Assembly: GCA_943787985.1 (NCBI GenBank)
Contig: CALSOO010000007.1
Coordinates: forward strand, 121,422-185,421
Source of the DNA: an uncultured Paracoccaceae bacterium
GTDB lineage: Bacteria; Pseudomonadota; Alphaproteobacteria; Rhodobacterales; Rhodobacteraceae
Direction: 5' to 3'
DNA: 64,000 bases
In this document: positions 35,052 through 42,647 of the stretch, piece by piece
How positions within the stretch are numbered: position 1 is the first letter of the stretch
How the letters are laid out: each line of letters begins with the position of its first letter
Position numbers and translations under genes: made by a program
The notes under the pieces: generated by a model
The model's input: only the letters and a program-made list of their open reading frames with translations
Told to the model about the DNA's origin: nothing
Databases searched by the model: none

Positions 35052-36125
35052 TTACCCATATTGATTGCTGTCGTGCTTCTCGACGATCTTCTGGAAGCGC
35101 CGCGCAAACCGTTCGTCCGCCTTGGCCTTCTGCTCCAGAACATCGCGGGCAAAGACCATGTGATCCTCATGCGCTTCCATCATCTCGGCCATCCGCTTGG
35201 TGGTGGCCGCCCCGATGCCGGCCATGGCGGATTGCGCCTCTTGGTCGGTTTGAACACCAATCTCGTTGATGCGGTGTGCCACGTCTTGTTGCTGGGCGGT
35301 TTTCAGGGATTTGGTCAGGGCGTCATACAGAACAACCCGCTGTTTGGTGTCTGTTTGCAGCTTGTTGATCAGCACCATCTGCGTCGCCGCCTGGTTCTGC
35401 AATGAATCGACCCAGGTCTTGCCCTTTTCGATGTAGCGCTCAAGGGTCTGGGATTTGGCAAGCTTGACCTGCTCCTCCTGCACCATCTCGTTGTAGGTGC
35501 TGTTCAGGGCGGCCAATTCGGTCTCAAGCGCAGTGCGTTTGGCCGCGTCCTGTTCTGAGGCGATCTGGTTCTCGACAGTGATAATCTTGGGGTCCATGGC
35601 CTGAATGTCCGCTTGCAAAGCGGCCAGTTCCTGAACAGTAAACTCGCGCTCGTCGAGGGTTTCGGTCAGATTGTCGCCGACTTTTACCTTTTGCTCTTCC
35701 AGCATTTCCAACTGCCCTTGCAGCAGCTGCACGATCACATCGGACTTGGCGATCAGGTCCTGCAACTTGTCGTCAATCGACGCGGTGCGCACCCGTTCCT
35801 GCCGCATGCTGTCGGATTTGGCAGAGGAAAAGATGCCAACAATGCTTTCCCAGCCCGTCTTGGAACGCATCTCGTCAAAGTCTTTGGAAAAGGCGGACGT
35901 CACATCATCCAGCCCCATGATCAGCTCTGCAATATTGGCGTTCATGACGTCGGTGTGGGCGTGCACATCCTCCAGCGACGCGTTTTCGATGTCCAACATC
36001 GCCTCGTCACCGGACTTCATCTTGGCACGCGCCGCTTCAATCCGCCCGGTGAGTTCCGCAATTTTCGATTGCGCGTCAGCGACCTGAGATTGGGATTCCC
36101 GTACCTGCGTGTCAAAATCAGCCAT
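35052..36125 (-). CDS. Long coiled-coil protein, first gene of AAA+ operon
   Basis: A 357 aa soluble protein that is almost entirely coiled coil, for example QSQVADAQSKIAELTGRIEA and LLQGQLEMLEEQKVKVGDNL. A short break around KTGWESIVGIFSSAKSDSM may be a hinge or membrane-surface helix. The pattern recalls PspA/TelA-type membrane-stress proteins, but no family signature is visible. It is the first gene of the minus-strand operon leading to the AAA+ ATPase. The 152 bp AT-rich gap upstream (36126-36277) should hold its promoter. Confidence 0.72.
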   Translation of the reverse strand: MADFDTQVRESQSQVADAQSKIAELTGRIEAARAKMKSGDEAMLDIENASLEDVHAHTDVMNANIAELIMGLDDVTSAFSKDFDEMRSKTGWESIVGIFSSAKSDSMRQERVRTASIDDKLQDLIAKSDVIVQLLQGQLEMLEEQKVKVGDNLTETLDEREFTVQELAALQADIQAMDPKIITVENQIASEQDAAKRTALETELAALNSTYNEMVQEEQVKLAKSQTLERYIEKGKTWVDSLQNQAATQMVLINKLQTDTKQRVVLYDALTKSLKTAQQQDVAHRINEIGVQTDQEAQSAMAGIGAATTKRMAEMMEAHEDHMVFARDVLEQKAKADERFARRFQKIVEKHDSNQYG

Positions 36126-36277
36126 AAAATTCTCCAGATGTTCAATTGGTTAGGGCATATATAGGCAATGTTAATCACAATTACATTACCTTGCCGGCAT
36201 TTTCCCGATCAGTGTTGCAAATGATAAGGGTAAAGAAAAGGCAAAGGGCAGATTTTGGCGGGTCAGGAAAACCCGAC

Positions 36278-38249
36278 CTAAGCCCCGAAGAAGGGCATGA
36301 ACTTCTGCAACAACTCCGCCAACTTCTGCATGATCGCCGCCCCTGCGGGGGTCACCGACCAACCATGGACCTTTGCATAGGTGTCCATCGCCCACGTCAA
36401 ACCGCCGCCCATCCGCAAGACCCAAGACCACAGGCCCCGCCGCTCGGACGCGGCCTCGGGTGTGGCGGGGGCGTTGTGGCTGTTGATCGTGTTGGTGATG
36501 TCCACGGTCGCATCCACCGCAATCACCACCGTCGGGCCAACCATGCCGTGTTGGGCGGCATCCGCAACAATGCCCTGCATCTGCGCCACCAACTCTGCCG
36601 CCTGCGCCATGCGGTCTGGCGTTTCGGGGATTTCGGGCAAGGCGGGCAAGATTTCGGCCACAGTGGGCGTGGCACCCAAACCATCATGGGCCGCGATCAA
36701 CTGATCCAACCCTGCCAAACTGCCTGCATCCAAGGCGTCGCGGGTATACTCATCCGCGCAAGACCCCCGTATCATCACCATCGTGGCATCCAACGTGGAC
36801 AGGGTCGGCACCTCACGCGCGGCCAAGGCCTGTGCGTACCGCTTGATACGGGCATGCAACAGCGGGGGAATATTGACGGCGGCGTCAAGGTCTTCAACCA
36901 ATGCCTCTGCCAATGCGCGCACTCCGGTCACCCCATCGGCATACGCAGGCTTGTCAATTGGAACAGGCGGCTGAAACCGCGCCGCATCCGCTAGCTCGGC
37001 CTTGCCACCCTCCTCGACCAGATCCACAGGCACACCGGATGCCATCGCAGCGGCACCAGACGGGCGCAGCGCCCCGTCTTTGGGGGGGTGCAGGTCAGGA
37101 TGTTCACCTTTGAGGTAAAGCGGGACGTCTTTGGCGCCAATCGTATGCCCAAGGCCGGCCAGCATTTCCCAACGGCGATCTGATCTCGCAAGCGGTGTTC
37201 CTGTGAACAAGAGGGACTTTGCGTCACCATTCGCGAAGAAGGGCAAATCCAGGAGCACAGATAAATCAGCGACGTGCGTGTTTGTGAGGTCGAGGCTTTG
37301 CAACGCTGTGAGCGTGCTGATGGGGGTGAGGTCATCGACTTGCGTGCCTGAGAAGTGGAGGCTTTGCAATGCTGTGAGCGTGCGGATGGGGGTGAGGTCA
37401 TCGACTTTCGTGCTTGAGAGGTTGAGGCTTTGCAACGCTGTGAGCGTGCGGATGGGGGTGAGGTCAGCGACCTGCGTGTGTGTGAGGTTGAGGCTTTGCA
37501 ATGCTGTGAGCGTGCTGATGGGGGTGAGGTCATCGACCTGCGTGTCGGAGAGGTTGAGGCTTTGCAACGCCGTGAGCGTGCGGATGGGGGTGAGGTCATC
37601 GACTTGCGTGTTTGAGAGGGTGAGGCTTTGCAATGCTGTGAGCGTGCGGATGGGGGTGAGGTCAGCGACTTTCGTGCTTGTGAGGTTGAGGCTTTGCAAT
37701 GCTGTGAGCGTGCGGATGGGGGTGAGGTCAGCGACTTTCGTGCTTGTGAGGTTGAGGCTTTGCAATGCTGTGAGCGTGCGGATGGGGGTGAGGTCAGCGA
37801 CTTGCGTGCTTGAGAGGTGGAGGCTTTGCAATGCCGTGAGCGTGCGGATGGGGGGTGAGGTCAGCGACTTGCGTGTTTGAGAGGTTGAGGCTTTGTAGCG
37901 ATGTCAGGCCCGAAAGTGACGGTAGGTTGCCTGTTACGGAATCTGCCAAATTCAGGTGGATCAAGTCTGGCAGTTTCTGCAAAACCGACAGGTCCGAGAT
38001 ATTCTGAGATGGTTCATGTCGAACACCATCTGGCGTTTCTCCATCGCCAACATGCAGGCTTTCCAACCCGTCAATCGCCGCCAGCTCTTGTGGCAACACT
38101 GTCAACGCCCCAAGGTCCCTAAACCAAACCGCTTTGCGCGCCTCTGCATCCGGAGTGTCCCGCGTCAGAACAGCCCGTCGCACCGCCTCTGCATTCGCAG
38201 CCTCGGTGTCATCGTTCCAAACTGGATTCCCATACACAATCTTTTCCAC
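36278..38249 (-). pseudogene. Leucine-rich-repeat protein split by a frameshift
   Basis: One LRR gene in two frames. The N-terminal part starts at GTG 38249 (MEKIVYGNPVWNDDTEA after the initiator) and reads LRRs until a run of six Gs at 37850-37855. The other copies of the DNA repeat have five Gs there. Removing one G restores a single protein of about 655 residues. It holds roughly ten 22-residue repeats of the form LTALQSLNLSxTQVxDLTPI followed by a C-terminal domain of about 320 residues with a possible membrane-active end (LWSWVLRMGGGLTWAMD). LRR proteins usually bind other proteins. The break may be an assembly error. Confidence 0.8.
37292..37905. repeat. Tandem 66-bp repeats encoding LRRs
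   Basis: Ten near-identical units marked by GAGGCTTTGCAA on the plus strand, at about 37292, 37358, 37424, 37490, 37556, 37622, 37688, 37754, 37820 and 37887. Nine are in exact 66-bp register; the tenth is shifted to 67 by the extra G. Each unit encodes 22 residues on the minus strand. The high DNA identity suggests recent duplication and likely copy-number variation. Confidence 0.93.
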
Positions 38250-38309
38250 GCCGCACCACCTTCCCGCTTAACGCGATCACTGTGGCACAGCGTGGACGAT
38301 AACTAAACC

Positions 38310-39542
38310 CTAACCCACCACGTTAAAGTCGGGACCATAGGGATACCCTGTGATGTTTTCGGCCCCGTCCTCTGTGATGATCAGGATGTCGTGTTCGCGG
38401 TAGCCACCGGCGCCGGCCACCCCCTCGGGGATTGTCAGCATCGGCTCCATCGAGATCACCATCCCCGGTTCAAGCACCGTGTCGATGTCCTCGCGCAGCT
38501 CCAGCCCTGCCTCGCGGCCGTAGTAGTGCGACAGCACCCCGAACGAATGCCCGTAGCCAAAGCTGCGGTGGTGCAGCAGGTCGCGCGCGGCAAAGAAATC
38601 GTTGACCCCTGCGGTCACCTCGGCGCAGCTTGCCCCCGGTTTCAACAAGGACATGCCCAGCTCGTGCGCGCCGATGTTGGCCTCCCAATACCCGAGGCTG
38701 GCGTCGTCCACCGTTTCCACGAACATCGTGCGTTCCAGCGCGGTGTAATAGCCCGAGATCATCGGAAATGTGTTCAGCGACAGGATGTCACCGCGTTCCA
38801 GCTGGCGCGCCGTCACGGGGTTGTGGGCGCCGTCGGTGTTGATCCCGGATTGGAACCAGATCCATGTGTCGCGGTATTCGGCGTCGGGAAAGCGGCGGGC
38901 GATTTCCAATTCCATCGCGTCGCGCCCCGCCATGGCCACGTCGATCTCGCGCGCGCCCACTTTGACGGCGTCGCGCACGGCGTAGCCGCCCACGTCCGCC
39001 ACAGCGGCCCCGGCGCGGATCAGATCAATCTCGGCTGCGGATTTGTGCATGCGTTGCACCATCGTGGTCTCATAGAGGTCGACAGTGGTTGCAGGCTGCA
39101 AAAAGCCGCGCAGTTTCTCCATCTGCAACAGGCTCAGGTGATCGGATTCGTAGCCGATGACCTTGCCCGCGCCCGCCACGAACAAAGCGGCCCGCCAGAA
39201 GTTGTCGCGCTGCCAGTCGGTGTAGGTGATGTTGTCACACCACGAGCGCCGCCACGGCTGGCCCGCATCGATGCCCGCACTCAGCGTCACGCAATCGGTC
39301 GGGGTGATCACAACCGCGTAGGGGCGGCCAAAGGCGCAACAGGTGAAGCCGGAATAATAGGACACGTTGTGCATCGAGGTGAGCACAGCAGCGTCCACTC
39401 CCAAAGCGGCCATGCGCGTGCGCAGACCCGCGACGCGGGCCTCGAACTCGGCCACGGCAAATTGCAACGGCGCTTTGGTGCCATTGTGGAAACGGTGGAA
39501 TTCAGGACGTGCGTCCATTTGGATGTTGGAATGTTTGGTCAT
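38310..39542 (-). CDS. Creatinase (creatine amidinohydrolase)
   Basis: A 410 aa pita-bread-fold enzyme that hydrolyses creatine to sarcosine and urea. The creatinase-specific segments are present: MHNVSYYSGFTCCAFGRPYA, LSAGIDAGQPWRRSWCDN and WFQSGINTDGAHNPVT. The C-terminal half keeps the fold of M24 peptidases (HRSFGYGHSFGVLSHYYGRE), but the metal ligands of true peptidases are not evident, as expected for creatinase. It is followed on the same strand by nothing; an alpha/beta hydrolase lies upstream. Confidence 0.88.
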   Translation of the reverse strand: MTKHSNIQMDARPEFHRFHNGTKAPLQFAVAEFEARVAGLRTRMAALGVDAAVLTSMHNVSYYSGFTCCAFGRPYAVVITPTDCVTLSAGIDAGQPWRRSWCDNITYTDWQRDNFWRAALFVAGAGKVIGYESDHLSLLQMEKLRGFLQPATTVDLYETTMVQRMHKSAAEIDLIRAGAAVADVGGYAVRDAVKVGAREIDVAMAGRDAMELEIARRFPDAEYRDTWIWFQSGINTDGAHNPVTARQLERGDILSLNTFPMISGYYTALERTMFVETVDDASLGYWEANIGAHELGMSLLKPGASCAEVTAGVNDFFAARDLLHHRSFGYGHSFGVLSHYYGREAGLELREDIDTVLEPGMVISMEPMLTIPEGVAGAGGYREHDILIITEDGAENITGYPYGPDFNVVG

Positions 39543-39639
39543 GTCAGACCCTCCTTTGCAGAAAGGTCCCGGCGTTCAGGACAAGATATCGGAAAAGCCA
39601 CCCGCGACGCCATCGTCGGGTAGCTCTCCTTTAGGAGGG

Positions 39640-40431
39640 TTAGGCGCCTCCGGTCAAGCGTTTGATCATGTCGCTGTCAGGGTCGGTTAATGCATCGATA
39701 ACATCGAAGTGGTGCACAGCAGGGGCCACAACTTCGGCGCAGGACCACGCATCGACCAGCCACATGGCCTGATCAAGGAAGGCAGGGCGCTCGTCCGCGC
39801 CGACCCAGACCGTGACGGGTACAGCAGGGGCGGGCTGGGTCAAAGGGCTTTCGGCCAGCGCCATGCCCGCGTCCATGCGAAAATCGTCGTTCATGGTGGT
39901 TTGCACCAGCGGCTCCAGATCGCTCAGCGGCGAGATCGGCATCACATGAAACACCCGCGCCATAACATCGGCAGGCAACATCCCCGGGGCACACATACGG
40001 GCCACCAGATGACCGCCAGCGGAATGACCTGCAAGGCTGATAGGGCCCGTCGTGCGCTTTGCGACGGCTTGAACCGCTTGGGCAATTTGCTGGGTGATGC
40101 CTGCGATATGCACGTCAGGGCACAGGTCATAGGAGGGCATCGCCACGGCCCAACCTTGCGCCAAAGCGCCTGCCGCAAAATGGGACCACGTGCTGCGGTC
40201 AAACAGCCGCCAATAGCCCCCGTGCACAAAGATCAAGACGCCGTTGACGTCTCCTTCGGGGTGGAACAGGTCAAAGGCTTGCCGCTCGGAGGGGCCATAG
40301 GACAGCCCCAATTCGGCGCGGGGGCCCAATTGCGCCCGAAAGGCCGCCGCAGCGGTGTTCCAGCGCGCAGGATACTCCGTCGCCCCGTCGATATGTGCCC
40401 CGTTGGCATAAGCATCATCCAAAGCTGGCAT
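39640..40431 (-). CDS. Alpha/beta hydrolase (esterase/arylformamidase-like)
   Basis: A 263 aa serine hydrolase. The oxyanion-hole motif is VHGGYWRLFDRS, and the nucleophile elbow is LAGHSAGGHLVARM. A late HHFDVIDAL carries the catalytic histidine. The family includes N-formylkynurenine formamidases and carboxylesterases. The start at 40431 (MPALDDAYANGAHI) follows GAGGGG and is the usual family start; the longer frame adds an unlikely N-terminus. It is divergent from the semialdehyde dehydrogenase gene. Confidence 0.85.
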   Translation of the reverse strand: MPALDDAYANGAHIDGATEYPARWNTAAAAFRAQLGPRAELGLSYGPSERQAFDLFHPEGDVNGVLIFVHGGYWRLFDRSTWSHFAAGALAQGWAVAMPSYDLCPDVHIAGITQQIAQAVQAVAKRTTGPISLAGHSAGGHLVARMCAPGMLPADVMARVFHVMPISPLSDLEPLVQTTMNDDFRMDAGMALAESPLTQPAPAVPVTVWVGADERPAFLDQAMWLVDAWSCAEVVAPAVHHFDVIDALTDPDSDMIKRLTGGA

Positions 40432-40508
40432 CACAAACCCCTCAATATACCTAGACAAAGGGCACATTACTTGGTTTGGCTGCATGCGCAATCGCCAGAG
40501 GACGCATT

Positions 40509-41984
40509 ATGCTCGATACAGCCACAACCCTGACATCCCTACTCAACGATCCCAGCCTGCTGGAAACCCGTTCCTACATCGGGGGCCAATGGGTCGACGG
40601 TGATAAAGGAACCTATGATGTGATCAACCCGGCGCGCGGTGATGTCGTGGCCGAAGTGGCGGATTTGAGCCGCGCTCAAGTGGCAGGGGCCATCGCCCAA
40701 GCCGAAGTGGCGCAAAAAGAATGGGCAAAGTGGTCAGGCAAGGAACGCAGCGCGGTTTTGCGCAAATGGTTCGACCTGATGATGGCACACCAGGACGATC
40801 TGGGTGCCATCCTGACAGCAGAGCAAGGCAAGCCACTGGCGGAAGCCAAAGGCGAAATCGCTTACGGGGCCTCCTTTGTCGAATTCTTTGGGGAAGAGGC
40901 CAAGCGCATCTACGGCGAAACCATCCCCGGCCATCAGCGCGACAAGCGGATCACAGTGATAAAACAACCCATCGGGGTTGCCGCGTCCATCACGCCGTGG
41001 AATTTCCCCAATGCGATGATCACCCGCAAGGCAGCGCCAGCTTTGGCGGCAGGGTGTGCATTCATCGCGCGCCCTGCTGAACTGACGCCGCTCTCCGCGA
41101 TTGCGATGGGTGTGCTGGCCGAACGGGCAGGCATCCCTGCCGGCGTGTTTCAGGTCGTGACAACATCGGATGCGTCCGAGACAGGCAAAGAATTCTGCGA
41201 AAACCCGATCGTGCGCAAGTTGACGTTCACAGGGTCCACCCAGGTGGGCCGCATCCTCTTGCGTCAAGCCGCGGATCAAGTGATGAAATGCTCGATGGAG
41301 TTGGGTGGGAATGCTCCGTTCATCGTTTTCGATGACGCGGACCTCGATGCGGCAGTGGAAGGCGCGATGATGAGCAAATTCCGCAACGCAGGCCAAACTT
41401 GTGTCTGTGCCAACCGTATCTATGTGCAAGCGGGGGTTTACGACGCCTTTGCGGCCAAACTCAAAGCCGCCGTCGAGGCGCTGAATATGGGCGACGGGTT
41501 CACAGACGGCGTGACCACAGGCCCGCTGATCAGCGCTGCTGCGGTCGCCAAGGTGCAAGACCACGTCGCGGACATTACCTCTCGCGGGGGGGTAGTGCTG
41601 ACAGGCGGTCAGGTGTCTGATCTGGGGGGGTTCTTTATGCAGCCCACGGTCGTCACAGGCGTGACCCAAGACATGAAAGTGGCCCAGGAAGAGACCTTTG
41701 GCCCCCTCGCGCCCTTGTTCAAGTTCGACAGCGTGGACGACGTGATCACCATGGCCAACGACACAATTTTCGGGCTGGCGGCGTACTTCTATGCCAAAGA
41801 CCTCAGCCGCGTGTACAAAGTGGCCGAAGAGCTGGAATACGGCATCGTCGGTGTGAACACAGGGCTCATCTCAACCGAAGTTGCGCCCTTTGGCGGGATC
41901 AAGCAATCAGGCTTGGGCCGGGAAGGAAGCCACCACGGCATCGAGGAATTCCTTGAGATGAAATACATCTGCATGTCAGTCTGA
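40509..41984 (+). CDS. gabD: NAD(P)-dependent succinate-semialdehyde dehydrogenase
   Basis: A 491 aa aldehyde dehydrogenase closest to GabD, which oxidises succinate semialdehyde to succinate at the end of the GABA shunt. Visible motifs are PWNFPNAMITRKAAPALAAG, FTGSTQVGRILL, the base in MELGGNAPFIVFDDADLD, and the catalytic cysteine in FRNAGQTCVCANRIYVQ. The C-terminal GGIKQSGLGREGSHHGIEEF is characteristic. Start 40509 follows GAGGA. A hairpin follows the stop by 13 bp. Confidence 0.92.
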   Translation: MLDTATTLTSLLNDPSLLETRSYIGGQWVDGDKGTYDVINPARGDVVAEVADLSRAQVAGAIAQAEVAQKEWAKWSGKERSAVLRKWFDLMMAHQDDLGAILTAEQGKPLAEAKGEIAYGASFVEFFGEEAKRIYGETIPGHQRDKRITVIKQPIGVAASITPWNFPNAMITRKAAPALAAGCAFIARPAELTPLSAIAMGVLAERAGIPAGVFQVVTTSDASETGKEFCENPIVRKLTFTGSTQVGRILLRQAADQVMKCSMELGGNAPFIVFDDADLDAAVEGAMMSKFRNAGQTCVCANRIYVQAGVYDAFAAKLKAAVEALNMGDGFTDGVTTGPLISAAAVAKVQDHVADITSRGGVVLTGGQVSDLGGFFMQPTVVTGVTQDMKVAQEETFGPLAPLFKFDSVDDVITMANDTIFGLAAYFYAKDLSRVYKVAEELEYGIVGVNTGLISTEVAPFGGIKQSGLGREGSHHGIEEFLEMKYICMSV

Positions 41985-41996
41985 TATGGCCATATA

Positions 41997-42032
41997 AATA
42001 AGGGTATTGAGCTAATTCTCAATGCCCTTATT
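41997..42032 (+). terminator. Hairpin after gabD
   Basis: Arms AATAAGGGTATTGAG (41997-42011) and CTCAATGCCCTTATT (42018-42032) pair over 15 bp with one G-U, loop CTAATT. There is no long T tract, so it may act in both directions or mark the edge of the accessory islet. ATTGGGACAA follows twice (42030-42039 and 42051-42060), reminiscent of transposon-end repeats. Confidence 0.6.
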
Positions 42033-42455
42033 GGGACAAATTTCCCTCACTATTGGGACAATTCTTCGGTCGAATAGGCCACCTCTATGCCATCCGACCA
42101 ACATCAAGGGCTTACTCTTGATGATCCATCATTCATGCTTGAGAAGGTCTAAGGGGAATTGCTTCGCCGTTCGCAAATCCGCGACTTGGACATCGAGCGG
42201 ACACCCGGCCTGGGCGCTTTGGACCGGGGCCGACAGCACTAATAGACTCAGCATAGTGTTCGGTAGTGACGGGAGTTCGTCACTACCGAAAGCGAATGTT
42301 GATCGTGCTATCGGTATAGCGAATGGAGGCGTGAATGGAGAAGGCGATGACTACAAAGATCGATTTTCGTTAAAATAACACGCAGAGATTCACATCTCTA
42401 CCTGCAAGACGTGCGGCAAGAAACATTGGGAGCTTGGTTGTCGCCCACAGCCTCT
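42033..42455. other. Gene-free left flank of retron islet, with a 12-bp hairpin
   Basis: No intact gene is visible. The stretch contains a perfect hairpin TTCGGTAGTGAC (42259-42270) / GTCACTACCGAA (42279-42290) with loop GGGAGTTC, a smaller CATCAAG/CTTGATG hairpin near 42103-42124, and short coding-like scraps. One has a zinc-ribbon look (STCKTCGKKHWELGC, about 42393-42437). The mixture suggests remnants of mobile DNA beside the retron. Confidence 0.5.
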
Positions 42456-42484
42456 TTGACAGTTGTGGTGGCGTCCATCTAACA
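42456..42484 (+). promoter_or_regulatory. Probable promoter of retron ncRNA
   Basis: A perfect -35 hexamer TTGACA (42456-42461) is followed after 17 bp by a weak -10 CTAACA (42479-42484; TAACAC one base on is an alternative). This places transcription start near 42491, just before the a1 repeat at 42499. Consensus quality of the -35 and position support it. Confidence 0.6.
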
Positions 42485-42498
42485 CTAGGCTATTTATC

Positions 42499-42627
42499 GA
42501 GCCTGCGGGCAGATTTTACCGCTGTGTTTCGCAGTGGATGGAACCATCGTCGGGTGGATATGCTCCTTCCGTCATCTTTGCATATCTTATGAGACACTTA
42601 CGTTTGCATAGGAGTGCCCGCAGGCTC
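42499..42627 (+). ncRNA. Retron msr-msd RNA (Ec67/Eco2-like)
   Basis: A 129-nt segment bounded by a perfect 13-bp inverted repeat: a1 GAGCCTGCGGGCA (42499-42511) and a2 TGCCCGCAGGCTC (42615-42627), the hallmark of retron primary transcripts. Directly after a1 comes GATTTT; G42512 is the candidate branching guanosine. An msr stem CCGCTG/CAGTGG (42519-42524, 42532-42537) follows. The msd part has a GATATGC/GCATATC stem (42557-42563, 42580-42586) and ends in AGGAGTGCC at a2. From memory, Ec67 RNA shares GGCAGATTT after a1 and AGGAGTGCC before a2. It ends 20 bp before the reverse transcriptase start. Confidence 0.85.
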
Positions 42628-42647
42628 ACTTCTGGGGGGGGCAGCAA

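Noticed and set aside
37131..37880. Repetitive plus-strand open frame (249 codons)
   Set aside because: Shadow of the LRR repeats; the periodicity comes from the 66-bp units.
37292..37905. Possible CRISPR array because of regular repeats
   Set aside because: Units are contiguous 66-bp coding repeats without unique spacers.
38391..39623. Long plus-strand open frame (410 codons)
   Set aside because: Antisense to creatinase, which has clear family motifs.
42030..42060. ATTGGGACAA direct repeats as a true IS end
   Set aside because: Only two copies 21 bp apart, no matching transposase nearby, so kept only as a hint in the islet description.
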